Below, one piece after another: positions 30,591-40,821 of a stretch of 41,732 nt of DNA (the stretch's first letter is position 1; each line of letters begins with the position of its first letter). Source of the stretch: Hofstenia miamia (lineage: Eukaryota > Xenacoelomorpha > Acoela); assembly GCA_004352715.1 (NCBI GenBank), contig SCFE01000002.1, positions 2,558,952-2,600,683 on the forward strand. The letters are read 5' to 3'. Position numbers and translations under genes: made by a program. The notes below the pieces were generated by a model. The model searched no databases, was not told the origin of the DNA, and saw only the letters and a list, made by a program, of their open reading frames with translations.

Positions 30591-32273
30591 GATATACCTA
30601 TAAATTTACACGGCAAAGTCTTACCCTGTAAAATTGATAGTGGATCGCCTTATTCTTTTGTTAATAAATCTACATTGTACAGTCTTCCGGAAGTCACTTC
30701 AATAAAACAATTAGTCAATACTAAAACTTTCGTGTCCGTTGACGGCACAAATTTTGGCGCAAATGCAAGTGTCACACTTCAGGCACGCTTAGCCGGAGCT
30801 TGTATTGATTTACCTTTTTTGGTTATAGACTCTCCCGTGCAAGTGATACTAGGTGAAAACGCTCTTCGCTTGTTGGGATGTGCACTAGATTACAAGTCAG
30901 GAACTGTTAGCGTTGACCCAGATTTGCAAGATAGTCATTCTTCAGTTCCGTCGGTTTGCTCAGTTCATAAGCAAAAGTCTAATGAAGAATTTCTCAAAGA
31001 TTTCGACTTGGGAATTTGGAATTCCTTTAAGCAGTTAAAGGACCTACTGATCGGTTTCCGAGATATTTTTTCTGAAAATCCTACCGATATAGGACGGACT
31101 AATTTCGTAAAGCATTTCATTCAAACAGAGAATAATGCCCCAGTATTTTCTAAACCTTTTCGACGCAGTCGCTACGAAAACGACCTTATTAACAATCACG
31201 TAGAAGAGATGCTCAAAAACGATGTTATTGAATCAGCTTTTTCAGCTTGGAATTCTCCCTCATTTTTAATCGATAAAAAGGATGGCACAAAACGCTTCGT
31301 TATTGACTTCAGGAAATTGAACAACATAACAAAAAAGGATAAATTTCCGCTTCCTTATATTGATGACGCTCTGGATAACATAGCAGGGTTTAATACCCTT
31401 TCAGTTCTAGATTTAACCTCAGGTTATTGGCAGATTCCGTTGAATGAAAGTGATAAGGAAAAAACGGCTTTCCAGACCACAGAAGGACAGTATCACTTTA
31501 AAGTTATGCCATTTGGTCTTTCCAATGCTGGAGCAACTTTCCAAAGACTTATGAAAGATTTAGTCAAAAGTCTAAAAGTTCCGGTTTATCTCGATGACAT
31601 TATTGTAGGAACCGATAGTTTAGATGCAAATATACGTACCTTAACAGTGTTGTTTCAACGTCTTCGAGAAGCAAATCTTAAATTGAAACCGGCAAAATGT
31701 AAGTTTGGCCAGAAGAAGGTAAAATATCTAGGATTCATCTTAGGGGAAGGCTTGTTGCAACCAGATCCTGAAAAGATTCAAGGGATACAATGTTTTTCTG
31801 AACCAAAAAATCCCAAAGAGCTTCAAAGATTTTTAGGTATGTGCACCTTTTACGCACGTTTTGTAAAGGATTTTGCTACAGTGGCTGAGCCTCTTTACGC
31901 AATTCAATTTAAATCTAATAATTGTTATAAAAGAACTTTTGGTCAAAGTCACAAAAATGCTTTTGAGAAACTCAAGGAACGTTTGAGTACTCACTGTATG
32001 CTTTCACAACCCGATTTTGAAAAGGAATTCAATGTTGAAGTTGACGCATCCTCTAGTGGATGTGGTGCTGTTCTATTCCAGGAAGACAAATCAAAACCAT
32101 TGGCATTCATTAGTCACAAATTTAGTAAAAGCGAAATGAACTATTCGATGACGGATAGTGAGTTTTGTGCTCTACACTGGGCAATAAAGAAACTAAGACC
32201 GGTACAAAATTTCAAGTTTTTACAGACCATCAACCTTTGTTGGGGTTACTTAAAGGAAACCGACAAAATGTAA
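30549..32273 (+). pseudogene. Pol of third gypsy element: protease, RT, RNase H (first copy, truncated)
   Basis: Entered by -1 frameshifting; the first in-frame codons are CTA GTG, with no ATG needed. Protease: LPCKIDSGSPYSFVNKS (about residue 30) and VILGENALRLLG. RT: SPSFLIDKKDGTKRFVIDF, then TLSVLDLTSGYWQIPL, then VMPFGLSNAGATFQRL, then VPVYLDDIIVGT (YxDD box, both Asp present), then KVKYLGFILGEG and LQRFLGMCTFYARFV. RNase H: FNVEVDASSSGCGAVLFQ and DSEFCALHWAI. A 10-bp deletion after KKLRP shifts the frame, which ends at 32273 just inside the second copy of a duplicated block. Up to that point the polyprotein looks functional. Confidence 0.88.
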
Positions 32274-32836
32274 GTTTGGCCAGAAGAAGGTAAAATATCT
32301 AGGATTCATCTTAGGGGAAGGCTTGTTGCAACCAGATCCTGAAAAGATTCAAGGGATACAATGTTTTTCTGAACCAAAAAATCCCAAAGAGCTTCAAAGA
32401 TTTTTAGGTATGTGCACCTTTTACGCACGTTTTGTAAAGGATTTTGCTACAGTGGCTGAGCCTCTTTACGCAATTCAATTTAAATCTAATAATTGTTATA
32501 AAAGAACTTTTGGTCAAAGTCACAAAAATGCTTTTGAGAAACTCAAGGAACGTTTGAGTACTCACTGTATGCTTTCACAACCCGATTTTGAAAAGGAATT
32601 CAATGTTGAAGTTGACGCATCCTCTACTGGATGTGGTGCTGTTCTATTCCAGGAAGACAAATCAAAACCATTGGCATTCATTAGTCACAAATTTAGTAAA
32701 AGCGAAATGAACTATTCGACGACGGATCGTGAGTTTTGTGCTCTACACTGGGCAATAAAGAAACTAAGACCTTATTTGTATGGTACAAAATTTCAAGTTT
32801 TTACAGACCATCAACCTTTGTTGGGGTTACTTAAAG
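31685..32836 (+). repeat. Internal direct duplication in pol (571 bp / 581 bp)
   Basis: 31685-32255 is repeated at 32256-32836 (RT thumb through RNase H). The copies differ: a 10-bp gap in the first (CTTATTTGTA near 32770 is absent at about 32200) and at least four substitutions, such as TAGTGA against TCGTGA. The joint lies in a GAAACCGRCAAAATG match. Confidence 0.92.
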
Positions 32837-32995
32837 CAACTCCTCACAATCAACGTCAAATGCGTTACATTGAATATCTTTCTAATTTTGATTTCGAATT
32901 AAAGTACATTCCTGGTAACAATAATACCTGAGCAGATGCTCTGAGTCGGTCACATTTAGATCCCAATGCAACGGTCTTTGTTCCCAGAGTGTAGC
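32257..32995 (+). pseudogene. Second copy of RT end/RNase H, reading on toward integrase
   Basis: It repeats KVKYLGFILGEG to RNase H, here without the 10-bp loss: FNVEVDASSTGCGAVLF, TDREFCALHWAI and VFTDHQPLLGLL keep the RNase H Asp-Glu-Asp set. It ends YIPGNNNT, then an in-frame TGA, then ADALSRSHLD, the usual end of RNase H in gypsy elements, so a single nonsense change breaks it. A frame change follows near 32950-32975. Confidence 0.85.
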
Positions 32996-32997
32996 AT

Positions 32998-33908
32998 CTG
33001 TATTACACAATACGAGTGACGAAGAAGGTGAGCAAATAGCTCGAGCGTTTCATAACGCTGGACACTTTTCAGTAGAGAACTGCAGAAAAATGATTTTGAG
33101 AGCAGGACATAAGGTACCTTTTCTTAGGAAAAAGTTGAAAAGGATTAGGGAGGAATGTGATACATGTGGCAATAAGTCGTACGGAGCATCAAGAAAGTTC
33201 GAAGGTGAACTACCTCAAGATATTCTACCTAGAGAATTTGTTTGTATAGATCTCGTTGGTCCTTTGAAAACTTCGCGAAATGGTTATAGATACATCTTGA
33301 CAATGTTAGATCTCGGTTCAAGGTGGCTTGAAGCCACTCCATTAACAGGCATATCTGCTAGAGCCGTTGCTGATGCTTTCTGTTGGTCATGGATTTGGCG
33401 CCATGGGGCGCCACATGTTGTTCACTCTGACTAGGGTACACAATTTTTGTCCACCCTCTTTAGAGAACTTCTGAACCAACACAAAATTAAGAGCTCTTTC
33501 ACTACACCCTATAATCCCATGGGTAATGGAATACTAGAACGCATGCACAGAACACTCAAGGATCGCCTCCGTTCAGCGCCTGGTTCTTGGATCGATGAAT
33601 TACAGAAAGCAGTATTCCAAATCAATTCATCTAGCAGTTCCTATGCCGGTGTTCCACCATTTACTATTTTGTACGGATCCAACCCTACGCAACCATTCGA
33701 TTGGCCTCTTAATTCGTCACAGTTCTTCAGTAATGAAGAAAAGAATTTACGCTCTCCGAAATTTATCCAACAGAAAATAGCAGTAGACACAGCTTTGGGT
33801 CCTAAGTACGGGGCAAAAATCAAGGTTCATCGTCGTATTTCAAAGCAACTCGTTACTGACTTACAAGGAAGAGTTTATAACTTAAATAATTGTCGAATTA
33901 TTTGGTAG
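32998..33908 (+). pseudogene. Integrase of third gypsy element, one nonsense codon
   Basis: Zinc-binding module: FHNAGHFS and, after about 30 residues, CDTC (HHCC). Catalytic core: FVCIDLVGPLKTS (first Asp), then VVHSD (second Asp) followed directly by TAG at 33432-33434 where Gln is expected, then FTTPYNPMGNGILERMHR (Glu in ILER). A C-terminal tail ends at 33908. The DDE set is otherwise complete, and the frame is the same before and after the stop. Integrase would insert the element DNA into chromosomes. Confidence 0.88.
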
Positions 33909-33919
33909 CCCCCGAATTT

Positions 33920-33931
33920 AGGGGGGAGGGA
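33920..33931 (+). promoter_or_regulatory. Polypurine tract
   Basis: AGGGGGGAGGGA lies directly before the 3' LTR, the expected plus-strand primer site for reverse transcription. Confidence 0.85.
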
Positions 33932-34104
33932 TGTTATACTATGTCCTGTGTAGCGATATGTTAAATATTTGTTAATGTTTGCTTTTGTTTTGCATGCATG
34001 TTTTTAACCAGATTTTGCGGGAATCGTTATTGATAATTAAATGATTTTACGTGTTGGCTACTTGGTTTTGTAATAGATTACAAGATAGAAGACTAACATA
34101 ATAT
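33932..34104 (+). repeat. 3' LTR (173 bp)
   Basis: Near-identical to the 5' LTR. Differences include GGGAATCGTTATT for GGAAATCGTTTTT, GGTTTTG for GGTTTCG, and AACATAAT for AACCTAAT. Confidence 0.9.
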
Positions 34105-35096
34105 TTAGCACTGAACCAAACCATTAGCAACCTATACAATATCGCATTTCAGATCCCAGTATATTAGAATTGAAAATAGTCGAATTATTCTTGAGTAAAT
34201 TGCTTTCTTTGAACCCCCTTTTTACAAAATGATTTTTGAACATTTGATACATGTATATAGTTTGTTAAAACATTGTAAAACAAAAAACAAAAAAATTCGA
34301 ACTATATTCTTGAATTAATAAAATTGTTTTATCCGGATTACAAAAAAATTTAAGCAATGACGGATTATTCAATAAATTTCGAAAGAAATATCATTTCATG
34401 TATAAAGTTGTTTTTCTAAATATAACGGATTTCAGATTTGAATTTGTTACTAAGCATAACATAGGCTTACGAATTTCAGTCTGGATAAGAGACAATAAAA
34501 TTATGAAATCTTGAATGCTAAAGTTTATAGTGCTTATTTGAAAAATATTTATGCAGCATTCGTTTTAATATAATCCAATTCAGAGTTAGAAAGGGATGGA
34601 AATTCTCCCCATGGCTGAGAAGACCAAAAATGCAAACCTTTTCAATACATATATGTAGTAATATGAATAATCATATGATTTGGATACTTTTCAAGGTGTT
34701 TTCATGGTGTTGCATAAGAAAAATATCAATTTGTGAAATATTTATTTCGATTATCACTATTTTAATTGAACACCATGACGATTTTCAGTCTGAGTTCTAG
34801 TGCAGACATGACCCGTTCTTGAACGGAATACGTTATTTTTTCGCGATTTTAATGTTTCGCTTTCAGATAATTTATAATTCATGCTTGTACATGTAGGTAT
34901 TTTTCGTGAATTATGAATCGACTTCAATATTTAATTATATTGCAAATTTCGTTGAACTTTGCGTAATAATATATAAATAATTTTGAATGATTACTTTTAT
35001 GCCCTGAAAAATACATTTTCATCACTTAATTTAGAAAGAAGTTGGTTGTTATTTATCGGCCAGATAACGCACTTTTCGTGTTTACTAGTGACTAGC
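34105..35096. other. AT-rich interval; may hold the displaced promoter of the ACADSB-like gene
   Basis: No coding seen. If the gypsy insertion is simple, sequence from 34105 upward was once directly upstream of the dehydrogenase ATG. Confidence 0.4.
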
Positions 35097-35279
35097 TGTT
35101 TGTATGTGTGTACATATTGTTAATATGATTGTATATAAGACACACCAAAGCATCTGTAAATAGACAAATTGTTACTTAGTTGGAATCACTGTTGCTCTAG
35201 TCAATGTTCACCTAAGCGACCGTCTGCTTTGACATTAAGTCCTATGGCATAGTTCTAGATTCAACCCAGTGATTCTACA
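35097..35279 (+). repeat. Possible solo LTR
   Basis: Starts TGTTTGTATGTGTG and ends GATTCTACA, with TATATAAG (about 35132-35139) in the middle and a less AT-rich second half. TG...CA ends around a TATA box suit an LTR. There is no second copy in the window and no target duplication seen, so this is a guess. Confidence 0.25.
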
Positions 35280-36135
35280 CTATGTGTGATTTTTATTAAG
35301 GATGCATCAAATATTACCGAATCAGATTTAATCCAAATTCCACTTGGAAATTTTCAAAATATGTGATGGTTTCCTCAAAAAATTTCTAGACGCTTTGACT
35401 CAAGAACTGATGGAAATATTTAAAATCTGACGACAATTTCAGAAAGCAAGACATTTGAGGGTAATTATTGTTCCTGTTGAGATTTTCTTTAAACAACGAT
35501 GGAAAATTTGTATACAATATTTGAGAGTCTCACCCTTCTAATCATAGAGAGAATAAAAAAGCGGCCGTGTACAACTGTATTTATCAAAAACAGCTAGTAA
35601 TCAGAATATTTGTCACACATTTGTAACTTCTAAACAAACACTAGTAAATTGTAGGTTACTTTTAAATCAAATTTTAAACATACTAGATCTTTAACATTCT
35701 GCTTATTCTGATATTTTAAATATAATTGGGATAATAACAGTTCAAATTAAAGAATATAAAGCAATAACCACTAACTAAAATTACGCAGTTTTAATAATGT
35801 TAAGAATTTAATAGCAAAAGTGATAAAAGTTATACAGCATATTGCAAGTCAAGAAAGAAGTTCGCTTATAAAATAAGAATATTGAAAGGTACTGCACAAA
35901 AGAATTTAAATCTGTTTTTAAAATTTGAAAACAAATGACTGGTAATAAAATGAACAATATTTCGTTAACATTGAAATAACCAAAAAGGCATTTCCCACCA
36001 TGCAAAACTTATAAGAGAGAATTTTTGCAATGGAAATACCATTTATATATTAAAGTTGCACAAATAATCGAATCAGGGTAAGATATGTAATACTTTTGAA
36101 TATTATTTAAGCAACCGCTATCAATACGTATTTGT
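35280..36135. other. AT-rich interval, no gene recognised
   Basis: No motif or repeat seen. Confidence 0.5.
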
Positions 36136-36250
36136 GAATTCAACATCGTCAAAACGTGAAAAGGTATTGTGGTATACCACAAGGCTCCATTTTAGGACCG
36201 TTGTTTTTCCTTATCTACTTAATGATTTAACAAATTGTTTAAGTGATTCA
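36136..36250 (+). pseudogene. LINE reverse transcriptase scrap
   Basis: The plus strand reads YCGIPQGSILGPLFFLIYL at 36165-36221, the hallmark box 4 of LINE reverse transcriptases. A one-base loss follows, after which NDLTNCL can be read. Neither the YADD box nor anything upstream is recognisable. Confidence 0.75.
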
Positions 36251-38119
36251 ACGTAATATTTTGAGTTATACCTAAATGAACTTTTAAAGCTTGTAGCAGA
36301 GGAGCAAAGAAACGAATATCGTATAAAATAGGTATTAAGAAATAAATCATTAGTACACAAGAGAAGAGATAAAACATTTATTTCTGAAATTCAAGATAAT
36401 ACAATTCTCCAAAGTAATTCTCTTAAGATAAGATGTAGCAACCTAATAAAGTAAACAAATTCTACTTCAAATAAATACTAAAGGAATAAAAGTAATAAAT
36501 TATTAAATGAAACAAAAGCCACTGCTATAATTGAAAATGATAGTTTTTGATTATAAATGAGTATTATTAGTGCTCAAAATAGAAAAAATAGTTTTCCATT
36601 GATGGCTAGAACAATGACAAATGTCTCTTGATTTTTAAAATATTAAGTGAAATTAAACGTCCGCTCTTTTTAAATCAGCATCTTTAAATTTTGCTTGTAA
36701 ATGAACATCAAGCTCATTGCGAATATTGAGTTGCAGGCCTAACCCAAATATTTAGGGATGTTATTTAAACAAACAGTGCAAACTTATTAAAATTGTATTA
36801 TAATAAACATGCTTATTAGGAATTGATTCTAGTTAGCTTTATTAAAAATTTAGATATACAAAAATGCCGAAAAATTCAAAATGACAATTTTCGCAAAAGT
36901 TTGAATTAACCCAATTTGGCTGAGGGTAGCTCTAATGTATGCCCCTGCAATTTGATTGGTCGAGAGTAATATAACTGGGAATTTTATAGTATTAGTAGTA
37001 GTAGTGGTAGGCGACTTATTACCCAAAGCGGGAATACAGAAACCTAAAAACAGAAACGCGAGAAATAAAAAACAAAAACAAAACAGCTCCAGTGAAGTTG
37101 AAATCATGAGAAAAAGAGAAATCGTTGATAACAGGAACTCAAACTCGATTGAAAACGCATTTTATCCATTATTTATAGTGTAAGCAATTCAAAATTATTG
37201 TAAAATTTGAAAAAATTCGATTGAGCTCACAAATTTCTTGCAAAAATAATTAAGTTGAATGGTATATATGTAAACTGACTAAGACTAGTAAACGAAAATT
37301 TTACCACCACATAATATATATTACATTGAATTTACGATTCATCAATCTTATACTTAAGGATATTCAATTCAAACTTTAACTAAAACAGCATTTTTTATGA
37401 CTAGATTTTGAAATCAAGTTGAATTTGAATACACGTAAACTATTACTTTTTGGCAATTTCAAGGCACAGATTTCTGATAAATTTTTTCACAAATTTTGCA
37501 TTTAGTTGAATATCAAGCTGAACACGAATATCGAACTAAAATTATCGCCCCTTAAGTTACTGACACCAAATTTAACAGGAGTTACTTCAACTATTTGCCA
37601 AAGCAATAATTATCTCAAATCCATTTGGTTCTTTAAAATCTCAAATCTCCCAATTTCCCTCGAAATGGACATTTGTAGTAAGTTTTATAGGGGAGAAGTG
37701 TGCATTAAATGTTAATTTTTATAGATTTCAGATACATTTTTAGATATTTGCCAGTATGAAAAGAGTAACAATAGACAACCGTATCATTTTGACTAATGTA
37801 TAATTTGATAATCCACTTTTTGATCAAATGAAAAGCAGCTTTGAAAGTCAATGTTTGGGAATTTCATTGCATTGCTATCATTGTTTTTTGTACATTACAT
37901 AGCATAGCAATACCAATTTCGAAAATCAGTATAAAAATTAATTATTTCTGCAATAAAAAGTTTATTTTTTAGGTCAATAGAAGTCTTGTAAAGCTTTACT
38001 ATGGATATGGAGCTCTAATTCTAATTACACATTAAATACTAAAATTTTAAGGAATTTTGACTTAAGTGCAATTTACCATCAACTTTCATTATTTGAACAA
38101 ATTAAGATCGATTAAGTGG
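36251..38119. other. AT-rich interval, no gene recognised
   Basis: A short run of TAG/GTA units lies near 36990-37010. Open frames at 36850-37183 and 37506-37715 are low-complexity or isolated. Confidence 0.5.
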
Positions 38120-39387
38120 GCGACACGCGGACAAAATAAACACTAATTTAGGGTCAAAAACAATAGGAATTACTCATAAAGTTTTAAATATAATTGATAT
38201 AGACCGATAACTTGTCATAATTCAGTATATTTGCAGCACGCGGTATATATTTAAGCAATATAGCATATAAAACCACGAATTCATGTAAAAATAATTATCT
38301 TTAACTAAAAAATAACAAAATGTAATGGTACAATTAAGCAAATCTATAAACCAATGGTTTTGATTTTTAGTAAATTTCTTCATTAAAGGAAGGGCTAAAG
38401 CAATTTTCAGCGAAAACAAATCTCACTGAAAAACACTATTACAGTGCAATTTGATATACACTATAAGCGATTACATATTAAAATGATATGAAGTGTCAAA
38501 AACTTTAAATTTATATATATATGGGCATTCGTTACAAGCCCTAATCTTATTCAGAATCTAGCAATAACACTAAACAAAATTTGATTATTTTATTAACTAA
38601 ATAGTAAACAAACCTTAATAAACCTTAGTTTGTAATATAATGAAATGAAAATTGTAGTTAATATTAAAATTTTGAAAATACATATTACTATAATAAATTG
38701 AAATTTAATATGATTCTATCAGGGTTTTCGAGTACTCGAACTCGAAAATGCGCAAAACTCGATCGGAAGAACTCAGAAGAGAAATCATCAAAACTCGATC
38801 GAAGATACGGTAAAGATTATATTATTTCAATTTCTTTACCAATCGCAAATAACTATTTTTTAGCTTATTAAAACTGTACAATAAATGTTTTTACCCAAAC
38901 AAACTCGGAATTAGAAGAAAACTCGATCGAACTGGGAATTTTCTTTAAGAAAATACTCGAACTCGCAATTTAAAAACTATTATTATACAAATTTTTCTTC
39001 AAAAATTGTGATCGATTGAATTCATATGTATTTTGCTTGTAGAATAGCAAAAAAGGACGCTTGCTATTCCAATTAATGAAGATATTTCACTTAAGATAAA
39101 GACTTGATTTAAATCAAAAGTTTATAAATTTGCTTAAATATACTGTTATATATTGAAATTTTTTAGTTAAAGAATTATTTTTACATGACTTCGTGGTTTT
39201 ATATGCTATATTGCTTAAATATATACCGCGTGCTACCGCGTGTTACCGCGTGCTGCAACTATGCTGAATTATGACAAGTTATCGGTCTATATCGATTATA
39301 TTTTAAACTTTTTGAGTACTTTATTGTATTTCCTATCGTTTTGACCCTAAATTAGTGTTTACTTTGTCCGTGTGCTCCGCGTGTCGC
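38120..39387. repeat. Large inverted repeat (foldback or TIR element), 1.27 kb
   Basis: The left arm (38120-about 38391) and right arm (about 39066-39387) are reverse complements. Outer ends are GCGACACGCGG. Long matching blocks include ACACTAATTTAGGGTCAAAA, GATATAGACCGATAACTTGT and TATATTTAAGCAATATAGCA. The right arm has three copies of TACCGCGTG (39224-39252) where the left has one. The spacer carries CTCGATCGA-type repeats (38722-38960). No transposase is encoded. It is best explained as a non-autonomous DNA transposon or foldback element. Confidence 0.85.
38722..38960 (+). repeat. CGAGTACTCGA / ACTCGATCGA repeat cluster
   Basis: Several ACTCGAAC and ACTCGATCGA words in otherwise AT-rich DNA. 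The first 83 bp match 26050-26138 in reverse orientation. Confidence 0.75.
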
Positions 39388-40084
39388 TATTCTACAAGTT
39401 CGCAGATTGAGTGTACGAATGAGCTTATACAGGCAATCCCGCCTAAGTCGGATTTTCGCGTAACTCGTACTATTAATAAAGAACAGACAAACTCCAATAT
39501 ACATACACACACACAAATTATTTTCAAGTCGGACAATTCTAATTAAAAATAATGAAATACGACAGCGCAGCTCATGTTATTGACCATAGAGCTATTATAC
39601 ATAACTCCATGCTATGATATTTTAAATAAGTTGTCCAGTAATCTTTCAAGTAAAATTAAATGATGTTAAAGTGACAACTCCCTGATTTATGTGATGTGTG
39701 AAATAAAGGAATACAAAAATAATAATGGTGTTTTCTCTTTCAAGTATTTAGATGATGATTTTGATTTATGAGATGGGTGAAATAAAGGAATGCAAAAAAT
39801 TATTGTAAAATTCGTAAATATAGTGACCCTAGAAAACGTTATAATGTATATTGTAGCATATTCTCGAGGATTATAACTCATTTGTATTATTAATGGTAAA
39901 AATGAGAGATTTCGGTGCTATTTTATTACGTTATAATCCGTGCGCTTTATGCTTATTTTTGATTGGCCGCTAGCTTTCGAATCATCCATTAGTGCGTGCT
40001 TTATTTAATTTGAATTGTTAGATTGATGCTTGATCGTCTGCCTAGCACTATTTGTTCGCTGTGAATATTTACCTTAGTTGTAAG
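39388..40084. other. Non-coding interval with a short direct repeat
   Basis: 39684-39719 and 39763-39799 are direct repeats with few mismatches (GTGAAATAAAGGAAT core). No gene seen. Confidence 0.6.
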
Positions 40085-40125
40085 CAAGGGCGGATCTAGA
40101 GGGGGTGGCTAGCCACCCCCCACAA
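40085..40125 (+). mobile_element. hAT-like transposon terminus with 20-bp palindrome
   Basis: CAAGGGCGGATCTAG (40085-40099) resembles the CAGGGGCGGAT-type terminal inverted repeats of many hAT transposons and their MITEs. It is followed by GGGGGTGGCTAGCCACCCCC (40101-40120), a perfect palindrome. A matching opposite terminus was not found within the window, so only one end is supported. Confidence 0.4.
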
Positions 40126-40821
40126 TTGAAGAGAAAAAAAATTTTCCTAGGGTATTTTGCGTCTGGAATAAATATCATAACTCAAATAAGCAAATGAATA
40201 TAAAGTGCAAAAATTTGGAACATTATAAACAACATAAGTTTATAACAATCAACAGATGCTTCTTAATTTAATTGATAACTGATAAACAATTGTCATTAAT
40301 ATAATGAAGTCAGTTTGTCTGACTCTTTCTTTTTTTTATTATTGAATAAGGAAAGGAGGTGCATCTTCACTTCAGCTTTTATCAACGAAAATCATATAAT
40401 CATAGAAACATAATTATACCACGTTGTGCAGTTATACACACAAGGTATTCGTCAATACTTTTGTTTCACACACTCAAATACACGTCGCATGATATTTATT
40501 TTATTCATTGCTTTTTTATATATTCACAGCAGTGCTGTCTGTTTTTTATCGAAAGCCGCCTATTGGACACTGAAGAAAGAATTGGTGGTAATTGACAATT
40601 GTACTATATATGATACGTATATGATACATTTCAAGCCATTGTTTATTTGAATTTGCCAAAAGGTAAACGTTTTGTTAATCTTATACTGATAGTTCTTGTA
40701 TAGTAATCGTAAACTAGTTTTAATTTAACAAAGCTTTTTAAAATTTATCATGTTAAAAATTAAATGTTGTAAAAGAACTTGTACGAAAAGAGAAATTATA
40801 AAATACAAAAACTTTCTTTTT
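40126..40821. other. AT-rich interval before the right-edge LINE
   Basis: No gene recognised. Confidence 0.5.

Larger units (their letters stand above)
29734..34104 (+). mobile_element. Third Ty3/gypsy LTR retrotransposon with both LTRs
   Basis: Order on the plus strand: 5' LTR, primer-binding region, gag with two zinc knuckles, -1 frameshift signal, protease, RT, RNase H (part duplicated), integrase, polypurine tract, 3' LTR. The LTRs differ at about 4 of 173 positions by eye, so the insertion is recent to moderately old. Nonsense codons, frame changes and a 0.57-kb internal duplication disable it. No target-site duplication was recognised (flanks ATGGG and TTAGC). Confidence 0.92.

Noticed and set aside
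29729-34109. Target-site duplication of the third gypsy element
   Set aside because: The flanking 5-mers (ATGGG and TTAGC) do not match, and the LTR right border is uncertain.
35091-35102. ACTAGCTGTTTG, the same 12-mer as at the Helitron-like end (18516-18527)
   Set aside because: No hairpin follows it here, so a second Helitron end is not supported.
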